Below, piece by piece: positions 13,684 through 25,900 of a stretch of 64,000 nt of DNA. The position numbers and the translations under genes were made by a program. The DNA is taken from positions 20,785,501-20,849,500 of the forward strand of contig NC_088308.1 in the NCBI RefSeq assembly GCF_910592395.1, given 5' to 3'. The stretch's first letter is position 1. Every line of letters starts with the position of its first letter. The stretch is from Lineus longissimus (Eukaryota; Nemertea; Pilidiophora; Heteronemertea; Lineidae). Below the pieces are notes generated by a model. That model ran no database searches. It was not told the origin of the DNA and worked only from the letters and a program-made list of their open reading frames with translations.

Positions 13684-15621
13684 TAGAGATTGCCATTTGC
13701 GTTAAATGTCCCTGTGCTTACTAATACTTGGATAGATTCAACTGTAGTCTGCATGTACCACTTACATGTAATGTTGATGAATGTCAGTAGACTGGTTTAA
13801 TCCGGCCCATGATGAACTGATTGTAGTCCCGAGACCAGTTCTAGAAAAGAGGTGGACCATCATCAGTATTCGTAAAACCAACGTGTCCAATGTGGAATTC
13901 AAGAATTATGTAATGGCAATTTATTACATATTGGCTCCAGTTGGGGAGAGGTCCGGGGTCACCTAAAGTGTAGGTCATTTCCTTTTGGCCAATCAGGGTA
14001 CTTGAGAAACAATCGACCGGGGTTCGTGGATAGATTGAAACCTTGGGCATCCACCGATTTAAACTCTTTATTTATATTTGGTATGTTTTTTAGATATGTT
14101 TTTTTTTTGCTTTCAAGGTTGAACGATCTTTTGATATAGTTTGTCGTTATCCGCCTGACAAAAACGGCTGCTGTTTTTTGGAATCATCTAGATGTGATTA
14201 CAATGTAGTTTACCTGAACATATCGAAGCGCACATATTTTGGGAAGATTTTTTTATCCAGTTCTCAGGTAATCTTTCAGTGTCGCTTGCATCAAAGAAGA
14301 CAATAATCAAACCTAATTTCTCTTGCGCAATTTCCAAAGGAGAAGCTGTGCGAATTGATTATTTCATCGGAAGTGTGCTTTTCTCATCTTGTAGATGACT
14401 GAATTACCATTGTCGATGATGACTGAATTACCACAGTCGATGAGTGATGAGACTTCACTTCAAAGAACAGTCACCTAATGAGATTCTGAAAAAAGTAACA
14501 GAATGAATCTAATTGCTGGGTCTCCGCTGTGTTTGCCTGTCCCTGGTGTGATCAGGTGACAGACATGTCAGAATTAGGTGCCGGACCCAGTGGTGTATCA
14601 TTCAGCTGTACTTCCTTTATATCTCACGATCTAACCAGGGTGACTCCCTGCTAAATTAATGTCACTCTCACTGCCAAGATTCTCCGTGTTTACGTGACGA
14701 TTTCGGGTTGCTGCTAGATTCAAACATCACTCGCAGTTGAACTCTGATTGTAAGATTTGTTATATTTACATGTACCTTGCTCCGTGGATTGCTGCTCAAT
14801 TCAAATATCACTCGCAGTTGTTGAACACTGATTGTAAGAAAGCACGTTTGATTATAATTCTGGCGTCTCTTGATGCGAAATTGAAAAAAATCTGAGAACG
14901 TATTATTATTAATATATACTCTCAGTGAATTTAGATGTTCATGCTAGAAAATGTGTAATGTTTTTGATTGCTTGTCCAAAGTGAGTGAAGTTGAGCATCT
15001 TTATTTCAAGTTATTCGTAAAATCTTCTCCTTCAGAATGGTTTCTATGCAATTGGTGCAGTGGTGATGTACAGTGCTAGTGCAGTAGATTTTCAGTGATT
15101 ATAAGGTTTTCAGTCAAGTCTTTTCTCCTTTTGTTTTGATGAATTTTATTTTCTATTTCCTCTGTCGTGCTGGTGACTCAAGTCTGGTGATGTCTGGTTA
15201 ACATTTTATTGGGAATTTTTTCTTGTTTTAGTGAATTTTTTAAAATCTTCTTAAAACATGTTGCGCGACGTGTGTATGATAGTAACCGGAATGAATAATG
15301 TGTTATGTATCCTTCACCATATCATAGTTTCCAATAACGTATGGACATGTACATTTGCACCTTGTTACTTGTCACTGACAATCTATTGTGTTATGTTTCC
15401 TGTGTTGACCATGTAAACTTTGTAGACAGTAATTGACCTCAACAAAAAGACAACGAGTGAAAGAGGCTATAGTCACAACGAATCAATGGCATACAGTTCA
15501 AGTGCATCCCATGATACCAACACCTTTTGGATATAAAGTATCCTATTATTGATATTACATGTTCCCTGCTGGTTATCTAAATGTTTTGTGACCAAACCAG
15601 TGGTTTTAATGGAAACTTGTT

Positions 15622-16383
15622 CATTACCAGCTATTGCGGGCCTAGCACACTCTGTTTTGAATAGAGGGAGACTCCATCATTCCTATTGTTTGAGATTGGA
15701 AAGGTGTGAATTAATCTGGCAATTAGCCTCCTGTGCATTGGTGCATACAAACACTAAAATGTTTGGTTTTTGCTGATTTAGGGTCAAATAAATCAGCCAA
15801 AAGTTTTGAAAGCTTCACAAATGATTGTTGCAAGGAAGTACTTTATGATAGTTTGCGAAATTTTGATTAATTCTAGGTGGAAAGTTATATTTTTCGCATA
15901 TTTGTTGGGAAAAAAATTGAAAATCCTCCAATTTTCAACCCCCCTATGGACACTATGAATTTTTCTCCAATAAAGCTGAAATCTTGGGAATATAATCCTA
16001 AGAGTTATATCAACCACGTCTGAAGTCGGGAGTTTGTATCAAATGTATAGTTTCGGAGCTAGCGCAGCTAGAAAAGCCCCCAAAACCCACTTTCTCAGGA
16101 ATTTACACTACGGGCTACGAGTGAAGCATTACAGATTTACCAAAATTTTCAACCTATAGATGGACACATCGAATTTCCATCCAAATCACTCCAAATTTTG
16201 CCAGTAAATACCTAGACATATATAGAATTGTGTCAGAAGTCGGGAGTTGGGATTATTTTAACACCCCGCCCAAAAAGCCAACTTTATTGATATTTCCTAT
16301 GCATTTTCCATTAGGCTTGCCAGGACCAATTAAGCAGGTGCACTAATTGGCTTAATTGGCTAGGCCCGCAATAGCTGGTAATG
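15622..16383. mobile_element. Element bounded by perfect 25-bp inverted repeats
   Basis: The 25 bases at 15622-15646 (core TACCAGCTATTGCGGGCC) recur as an exact reverse complement at 16359-16383, giving a 762-bp unit. The interior is non-coding and holds a diverged direct repeat about 215 bp apart, seen as GAAGTCGGGAGTT at about 16021 and again at about 16236, with matching upstream sequence around TTTTCAACC. It looks like a non-autonomous DNA transposon. I could not define a target-site duplication. Confidence 0.68.
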
Positions 16384-17938
16384 TGCTGTGTTGAATATAG
16401 ATGTGCCCCCGTTAGTGGAACCACCTTCTGTACAGTTGATGGTCAAATGGTGCATTTTGTAAAGATGTTTTCACTGTTAAATATGCATTGTTTTGTAAAT
16501 ATACATATAACCAAGTATTGATCTTATCAATACTTAATGTGACTGAAATCATAATATTTTCAGGATTAAAAGAAATCGATGGGATGTGGAGTATTTTGGT
16601 TGCGTAGGTCGGGTGACAAGAACACAGCCTTTTCCCTAGGCCTCCTGAAATAATGAGGGTAGAACCCGCATCAATCTAATCCATGTCTATCAGTCTGCTG
16701 TGCAACCTATACAAGTCTTGTCTGAAACTGTCATCTGTTAGAACGTTGGTGAATTAAGATGCAGGGTACCCCGTCAGTCGAAGAGGACATTGATGCCATC
16801 TATAAGTTGAATTAAAATCTCATCATCGACGTACACAGATGGCACAATTATCCTGACAAAGAACTGGAGTTACATGTAGGGGGTACAAGTGACAGTGGAT
16901 TTGCTGGTTTCAACTAAGCATGTTTTGTCATCGTTGTATGTTTCTTGGTCCTTTCTTTTTTGTCTTAATATGGATGTGTGCAGGATAGACGCAATTTAGG
17001 ACTTATGGGAAATAAAAGGTTTAAAAGAGATCTAGATGTAATCAACTCCATAACATTTCGTTACCAGCTGCGATCGAAGTGAAAATGCCGATCTGCTACG
17101 CTGCACCAAAAAATGCGAGGAATGTTAAGTTGCTGAGACAATAAGACCCCTTTCGATCACCTGTGTGTGGTAGGCGTTATCAGTATCCTGTATCAGGACT
17201 GTAGTCATGGATAAGAAGTTCATTTCAGGAACTTTCTTTCATATGACTCGATCTGGGAACACCTTTTAACACTCGATTCGTTTTCAATTTTGAATTTTTG
17301 TTTGTTCATTGCAGTGAAAGTTATAGATGTCTGTAAGCATAAGTCAGCACGCGTTTTTGTTATGCTGGGTAGGCCTAAAGCCAGAAAGGGATAAGGCAAA
17401 TGTATTTTTTTCTAGTCAAATTCCCATCTCCCTTCGATCACATTGATTGTATGGGCAAGTGAAAGTGATTTTCGAAGTTTATACTCGTATATCAAAATGG
17501 TCTATAGTTGTTCCGGTCCCAGCGCTACCACTAAAAGCAGTAAAAAGAGTAGGATGATCACATCGATGTAATATATCGTGAATGGTTACTGTTTATAAAT
17601 GGGTTTTTTCAGTTCTTGAGGGACTTTGATAGTCACTCCAAAAAAATATAATTGATAAGCGCATACTCGAACTTATTTATAACTAGGTCCAATGTCGTAG
17701 CGGGTTTGGGGGGTTGGAATTTCCATTTCTAGGTACTTTGTATCGATTGATTCTGTCCTAAAACCAGGCATGCAACAATTGGATGCCTTATTAATAATGC
17801 TATTCTATGTTATATAATCGTGTGTGACTGACATGAATGTGGTATGTAGCATATATAGCTGAATATTTACAGTTACTGCCCATTCGTAGTTTCTATCTAC
17901 ACTCCTAAAATCCATTAGTAAAACCAACTACTAACCCA

Positions 17939-18095
17939 GTTCCTATTGCACCAACTATGAAATCAGTGAAAACTAACCATTAACTAGATGTAGTTGTTTT
18001 CGCTAAACAAAGTAGTAGAACTTACCATTAAGATGGTTAAGAATTCCTATTTGCATAGTTACAAGAACTAATTTCACAGTCGGTGCAATAGGAAC
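17939..18095. repeat. Interrupted inverted repeat
   Basis: GTTCCTATTGCACC at 17939 and following bases are mirrored by GGTGCAATAGGAAC ending at 18095. The arms are about 25 bases with two mismatches, and the spacer is about 107 bp. Likely a MITE remnant. Confidence 0.65.
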
Positions 18096-18326
18096 TACCG
18101 GAGTAGTAAAAGATTACGTAATAAATTACTAATTGATTTTAAGAGGTAGAAGGATTCCTCCTGCCATGAAGTGAGTTGGAAAGAGGGGGTTCCAGGTTCA
18201 AAATAAACACAGATGACGGTCTGTGTTATAAAAGCCCTGCATTGTTGTATTGTAAACAAAATAACTCGTCTTTCACCAATCCTTTCTGTCAACCGAGGCA
18301 CAAACTACATGTATAACAAATGAACG

Positions 18327-18402
18327 AAAGCTCAGAAGTATCATTCGAATTTCGGACTTCAATATTTTTAACTTCAAAATTCGAATGATTTTTCTGGGCT
18401 TT
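18327..18402. repeat. Hairpin with 26-base arms
   Basis: The arms at 18327-18352 and 18377-18402 are near-perfect reverse complements (core ATCATTCGAATTT) around a 24-base loop. Long enough to form a stable snap-back; origin unknown. Confidence 0.7.
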
Positions 18403-20758
18403 CTTACAAATGAGAAAATATGACGATATTTTCATTCAAATTATTTTTACATGTTGATATCTTATTCTGTAATACGAGAGCCAATGATAGTTGACGCATT
18501 GATGGAATATACTATAGTAACCTGTATGCTCTAGGTGGGTTTTTTTCAGCTTTAATCGCCTTTGCATATTCAGTTCATGCAGATATAACAACGATGCCAG
18601 TCGTCGGTCCTGCCTGAGTCTTTCATAAGAGGTGTCTGCTCCATTGAATTTCACCAGTGATGTCGCGATTGCACCAGTTTGTTTTCAAGGGAAGCTTGGC
18701 AGACGAGACAAGTATTTTGGTTTAGATAACGGCAAAAGTTTCAACAGAAGAACGCTGCTTATTTTTTTCTTAAGCTCATGTAATGTAAATATTGTTTTAA
18801 GTGTCGAATTATTAATTAATCACTATTTATATGCAAGGCACACTTATTTAAATGCACAATGTGTTACGTTTTAGAGTGCCACTCGGCCTGTTCTCCTACT
18901 CCTTTATTGGCAAAATATACAAGCGCCATAATGTGACATGTAGTATTAAGATGCTTAATTAACAGTTGGGTAAGTAATCATCTTTTTTGCATTGCGATGA
19001 AATGAGTGGACAGTTCAAATAGATTTAAAATGGACATCTTGTCTAAGTTTGCAGTGTGATATATGTTGGCTAGGAGTTTCATAACAGCAAGCTGATCATG
19101 ACTCAGAATTGTAATTTGAAACCAGGTTAATATAGATCCCAGTAACTTGAAACAAGCTCTGGTTTGTTTGGAATATCAATAAACTCGAAACCATGGAACC
19201 CCTATATTTATGAAGAAAAAATCAACAGGCACTTTGAAAGTCTACGTGATGTCAAGCGCTGTGTCTCTGAGGTGAAATGCATTGATGATATCATTGCACA
19301 GCGAGGATAATGTGATACGATAGCACTCTGTGTTACCCCTAGTCTCCCCAGACAGTACTTGATAGTTGTAGGGATATTTGTGAATAGTACCCTTGTTAAT
19401 TGCTGAAGTTATTTCATATTTCAATTTAAGTGTGTACTAGTTATCAAAGGTTGATGGCCTATAAGTTATAGCTTCCAATTACCAGTTGCATTTATTTATA
19501 CCCGGTTTATAAATGTAAATTGTGTATAGTGCATTTAAATTTGAAATAAAAATATTTTGAAATTGCCATCCAAAGAATTTAGAACCTCTTCTTCAGAGGA
19601 TTCTATAGACATATATTGACAATTTTAACCATCTTTGAAATTCCAAAGGATTGTAGAATGATGTAGATGCATTTCCATTGGTCGAATTTCTAGGTGTTTC
19701 CATACCTTTAGAGGGTATGCTAGTGCTAGCTTTTGTTGCCCCCATGAAGTGAGATTCTTGCTTAGCCTACACTCATGAAAATAAGGGCTTTAGCTTATTG
19801 TTGAAAAGAAAAGAAGGGTTTATAAGGAGGAAGAAAACAAGGGACAAAAGGGAACAGGGCATTTTCGGATGGAAGTCGAAGGCATTCGCAATTACCAGCA
19901 CTTCCTGAAGGAATGTGGTTGGTTACAGTTAGCCCTCCACTAGCCAGCATTCAGAAAATGACAAGCAGTTGTAAATAACAGTGTGTTTGATTAAGTTTGG
20001 TTATGTTATGTATTACTGTATATCCCGTGCATTTCCATAGTATAATGGCAAAATGTCGCATTTGTGGTGATTTGTCCGAAAACCATGCATATTATGATTG
20101 ACATGAACAGCACACATGTACCTTTCGATATTTTAATAATTGTGTGTTCATGGGTGTGTGCTCAAGTTTGCATTTTGTATTGCAATTTTTCGTCAGAGTT
20201 GAGTTTCATACTTTTATTTGAAGCAAGTACGTGTATAAGCATAAAGAAATGATAAGATTTCAAGGAGTTTCGGCAATCAAGTCAGAAAACATGTCAGATA
20301 TTGCCTTTTTATTATTTCTTTGTGGTATAAGTTAATGTGATTGTGCATTTAGATGTTTGTTATCATAAATTATGACTTTGTGTGAAAGACGATAGCTAAA
20401 GCATGACCGTATAATCGGCCATCCGTAAGTGTGCAATGAACAAAATGCATGGGATTTCATATCTTAAACGAATCGGGAGCCGCTAGATGTCGCTAAAATC
20501 AACATGTAATGTGCAGTGGTGTGATGCTTAGTTCAGTGCTGCGTCAATACAGAGCTGTTGTTGGGGGCTGCATGATGTTACAACGCCTTGCATTTACCTT
20601 TCAGTGATTTCTTTAAGCATACTTTGGTTGAGACTTCCTGTGGTTATTTTAGCCAGCAAAAGCCAGCAAGAAAGTCTGGGAACCAGCTACTTGTGGCGTG
20701 GTCATGTTGGTGGTGATGAAGGACTGCGGAATGTCGGACACGCTACTCGAATGAGGCC

Positions 20759-20990
20759 ACGAGTGCATACTAAGTATTCAGTATTTTGTAGACTACGTGT
20801 ACATGTACACACTATGTATGGCCAAATATGCAAACCTAGCGTCTTACTCACAGTGATATTTGCATACGAGTGCATACTAGTGCATACTAAAGTATTCCGT
20901 ATTCTGTAGCCTACATGTACATGTAGGCCCTACACACTATGTATGGCCAATTATGCAAACGTAGCATCGTGCTGATATTTGCATCCGCAG
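20759..20990. repeat. Tandem duplication of about 115 bp
   Basis: Two imperfect copies share GAGTGCATACTA, AGTATTC, CACTATGTATGGCCAA and ATGCAAAC in the same order (about 20759-20870 and 20871-20990). Neither has recognisable coding content. Confidence 0.75.
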
Positions 20991-22919
20991 CAGGCAAATG
21001 GCCAGAATTGGCACTGATTTCTAGTTGGATGTGGCTTTGGCTCTTCACAACGGTCTATTTGTGGCAGGTGCTGTACTGCACGCATACGTAGACCAGGCCT
21101 ACTTATCAGTTTGAGCGTAAGTGTGTATAAGAAATCACCACCTAAAAGGGTAATGCATCATAAAAAACCCAGCATCTACTATTATAGCTGATTTTGTAAT
21201 TTAATCAATGTTTGTTATGTTAATGAATTAAAAACCAACATTGGATGTTATATTTTCATGCTACAAAATAAATATACCTCATATGTAAATATTTGTTCTG
21301 TGTTAATTTGTCATCACCATGTGCTCAATAACCACTAATTTACCAATAAAAACGTTAACTGACTTAACTGCACTATCGAGCCAATACAGGCATAGCATTC
21401 GATTTAAACCACAAATACAGGATTCGGATGCCGCTACTGAACAAGTATAATACTTGTCTTGTTGGGTTTGGTCGCTCCCATAACAGCAATGTTAATGTAC
21501 GATTTTATGACGAATATTTGACTCTGTTGATCGCAAACGAAACGTTGTCCAGCAACAGAGGGCAGCAGTGATGACATGAAATCTAAGGACAGCAGCTCCA
21601 ATCACGATAACTTACTTTGATGCTTTTTTAGCAGATATCGAACAACTTACTGATATCAATGTTTTAGAATAACAACAAATCTGTTTAACGTCGCTTCATA
21701 AGCGATGGGAACTGCGGGGAGTGACTACAGAAGCAACAGGAACCATTGACGTGTGGCCTGCCGATTGGACACTTGAAGTCGAATAATACAACGTGCCGTC
21801 ATGAAAATGAGGAAGTAGCTTTGTCAGAATAAAGATTTCAATCAACTGCTTTCACAGTCTATTGAACCGTAGGCCTTAAGATATTTAAGGATCATCAATA
21901 TTTATATAGGTCATACACCACCAAGGAACACAGGAATCCGGTTATTTCAATGCCGATATGGCTTATATTGAAGTCAGCAATGAAAAATACGAGTAGTTTT
22001 CAACGGCATGATAGCACCCCGGTAGTGCAAAAATGTCTTTCTACAGGCAAAATAATGCAATGTATGCTTTTACGAATTGCCCAAATTGAAAAACTGCTTC
22101 TTGTCAGTTTCGAGTGAATTTTATTGTAAATTTTAATACAGTAGCTAAGTAAATCGCGTGCCCATCTCCCTTTGAACTTTCAGAACACTCGGCCATATTT
22201 ACCACACTTTTGCAAAATAAAATAATTCGACCAATATCGACGATTACAGGGTGAAACATCAATTTTAGCCTCGACGCGTGAGTCGTGTGGCCACACCCAA
22301 AGAAAACCAGGTATTTTCAGATATAAATCGATGTTAGTTCATACTGTAGCAGCTGATGCAGCAAGATCGATACTCTATATAGCTCTGTTGAAGGTTTTGT
22401 CTTTAATTTGCATATAGTTCTGGATGTTCGGCGAAGACACTACTATAAATCAATCTACATCAATAATCATCTGATTGAAATAGAGTCAAGTCGTTAGCAA
22501 TCAACGTTGAAGCCAATGTGGACTCTATACATGCAATTCTGTCCATCATGATCATATTCAGAAATAATAACTGACAAAACTTTCGCAAAAACGGTCATGA
22601 ATCAATAAGACGAACAATGATGATATGTGGTCTAAGTTTATTCTGCAATGCTTCAATGTTGGCTGATTCCATTATTTGTGCTCGTTCTGGTTTTATTAAT
22701 GGGAATAATGGGAACGATATAATAGGAATGATATCATGAACCTTCGAATGGATGAAATGCAGAGAGAGAAGGGAAATCATGAAGGAAAAGACGTGCCAGG
22801 GCTTTTCCAAAGAATAACGGCTTGATTCTCGATTTTACGTGAGATGCCAATACAGTGGTTCTCTAATTTTTCACATTTCGGATTTTTCTGCTCCTGAGGT
22901 ATTAAAACACGAAACAATA

Positions 22920-25900
22920 ATGCCAGGCCTAATTCTGTTCAACCGGCGGTGGCATGTCGGGGATGATGACTTCGTCTTTCGTGGAATTATGGAGATGGTA
23001 TTCCGAGCAGCATGGTGAGTTAACAAGAGGCGCTGATTTCGTTTCTTACAACAAAAATTTTTATTTCAAATTTCATCAATGGTGCGAGTTTACAATACCA
23101 TCATTTGCATGTAACATCATTTACACTTCGTCATTTTACTTGGTATGTTGGTGTTGTGGTTTAGATATAACTATTCAGTGAATGTACGCATATTTATCAA
23201 ACTGCATATATAACACGAAAGATAACTCAAAATTACCAGGAGCATAATTAAATGAATGTCAACAACAGTTACTTCTCGTTTGTCACTAATAGGTCGATAA
23301 TGGCAGTCAGTGTAATGGACATTAGGCGAATTGAATTACATGAACACTCTATACGTCGAGCCGAGACGGAGCGGAAAACGTTGAAAGCCGATGTCGGTAT
23401 CGGTTGGTACCAGTCGAGCAAGGATACCCAAACGACGAATTATCGCCAAAACGAGCTATTTTGCCTGGCCACCGTCTGTGACCCCGACCACACTCTCGCT
23501 AGGCTTATACCTGTGTCATTTCTAAAAATGAAATAGGCGTTCACAAAAAATGCATATCTACGAATGTCCTTGTTGATTTCAATTAAGAATTACCACTTTT
23601 CTCTGACAATTGATGTACAACACCAGTATCCGTAAGATTTAGCGAGATATCGCAAATTTTTGTGTAAAATGCTGTACATTCGGCCACTTGACAGCGCAGC
23701 TTGATCTAGCTATTTGGGTGAAACTCCTCCTCTACCTAGCTACGCCGCGGTATATCTCCATGGCACAGTCGAATAAGGGAGTTTCGAGGGAGTTGACGCC
23801 CGAATTGGCGACAATTTGGCGTCCGGAAATCCCTGCTGGACTGGCCACCAGTTGCGCATGGGAATCGACTGGCAACAAAATGGCTGTAACTCAAGATCGC
23901 AGTTCTAATTTTTCCCACTCCGTTCCAGGTTAATTGCCCTCGCCGTCGTCTACGGCGTGCACAATGGTTCTTTCACTTGTAAGGCGGGACTCTACCTGGA
24001 AATATTCTTCATCGGACTCATCGGACAGACCGTCATCCACATCATTCTAACACTAGGCATAGTTTGCGTCAGCTCACAAGGAACAATGGTGGATGCGTAT
24101 CCAAGACGATGGCTACGCATTACCCTCTACCTCAAATTTGTCTTTGGATTCGTACCGGAGTGCATCCTACTGATCGCGGGGACATATTGGGCGTTTGGGA
24201 ACACCGCAACATGTGACGATGAAGTGCTACTGACGATGCGGATTGCAGCTCTGATGGGTCTTGTGGTGATTTTGTTGTTTATAATAAGTATAGCCGTGTT
24301 GTTTGACCCGTTGGGAGGAAAGATGCGCTCAGAGGAAAATACAGACGTCACGCAAGTATCCACTGACGTCTGGTTGCAAAGGTAAATTGTCCTTCGGTAA
24401 CGTATAATTCGGAAATCAATGAAAGAGACGCCATTGTCAATTATATATCAAACGAGACTGTGACAATCCTTTATTTGGAAATTAATCTGAAGGCCTGGTA
24501 CAGAATTCGAGCCAATAGCTTGAGGAGATGCCAATGTTAGCCCTGTCGGTCATCACCAGATTCGTCACAGCTTGAGCGGACTGGTTTGTCACAATCTCAT
24601 TTGGCAAGTGTCATGTTACCAGACCAGGATTCGTCGCCCGTGACAAACCAGCATTGTTCCTGCGACAAACCCTGTGTTGTCGAAATGGCATTTGAGTGAT
24701 CAACCTAGATTTGCCAAGGTACAGGAACATTTGTCAATTCCGGGAAAGATTAAAGAACCATTTGACAAAGTTTAGGCTGTGGGTGTGACAGACTGTCGCG
24801 TCGCGTCATTGCTCTGTATTCTGTAATCTGGTCTACCTCTATAGAAATGTAGCTCCTGCCAACTGCTATATCATCATAACATCATATAAGTATAATTTTT
24901 CACAGATGTAGCAGGATATGTTGCTGTGTGGGAACAGGTAACTCCAGTAAAGCAAGTCTTTCAACAATTGCCAGGATAGCGGCGGATTTTTTCGCGGTGA
25001 GTAATGTTGACAATTTGCTTCGAGTCAAAAATCTTTCTTTAGACTGATGTCTCACAGTGTGTCTACTTCCATGTTATAACAGATCTCATCAAAGGGACAT
25101 ACCTGGGTCTTGACTGTACCTTCGAATCTTTAACAGATCTTAACCCTCACTTTTCAACCAACTTTAGACTCTGATAGATCTATTTCCTTTCCTCGTTAGG
25201 GCATAGACCTCGTGGCGACAGATATCGCTGCCGGGTTCGTACTCGTCCACCAGGACCAACACCGCCGAGGGCTCGATGAAGGCTACATCATCTCCCCATC
25301 AGACGAGACGGTTGAGGGGGCTGTCGGCCCGGAGGCTACACCTGGTTCGCCAAGCCCGCCCATCGAGGACTGGCTCGACATCAACCGCATGATCCGCTAC
25401 CTGAAATACGCCCAGGCGGCATTCGGGTGGCCCTTTTACCTTGTGATGAACGGCAACTGTTCGGGTCCATGCACCTTGGCAAAACATTACAAGTACGTCA
25501 CAGTAAATGAGTGGCCTGCAAAACTGGTGTCAGTCTGGAGCTGAGTCCAAAAGGCGCTGAATACCCACATCTTTGGTAGCTCGACATGGAGAAATATCTT
25601 CAATGTCGAATTTTACCTGTAGTCAACATGACAAAATTTTCCACCAATAATGAAAATGGAGAGTTTCACCTTCCCAATCCATATATCGATCGGAAATCGA
25701 TCAATTCAGATGGTCTGCGTTTTGTTCACTTCCGCTAAAAGTGAATTGTTTCCAATGGAATTGCTTCAAAGCTGAGCCCTTTGAAATGAAGGCTGCGCAT
25801 AAGTCGGTCGGTAAAGCCCAATTTACAGGTTTAGATACGGAAAACTATCCTCGGATATTGCAGTCATGTACCATGTCGCATCATGTATTCATAGTCTTAG

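Larger units (their letters stand above)
13684..22919. other. Intergenic region without recognised genes
   Basis: About 9 kb of AT-rich DNA between the unassigned gene and the DAGL gene. I see no exon with recognisable protein content. It contains a terminal-inverted-repeat element (15622-16383), an interrupted inverted repeat (17939-18095), a hairpin (18327-18402) and a local duplication (20759-20990). Long non-coding RNA or UTR sequence cannot be excluded. Confidence 0.55.
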
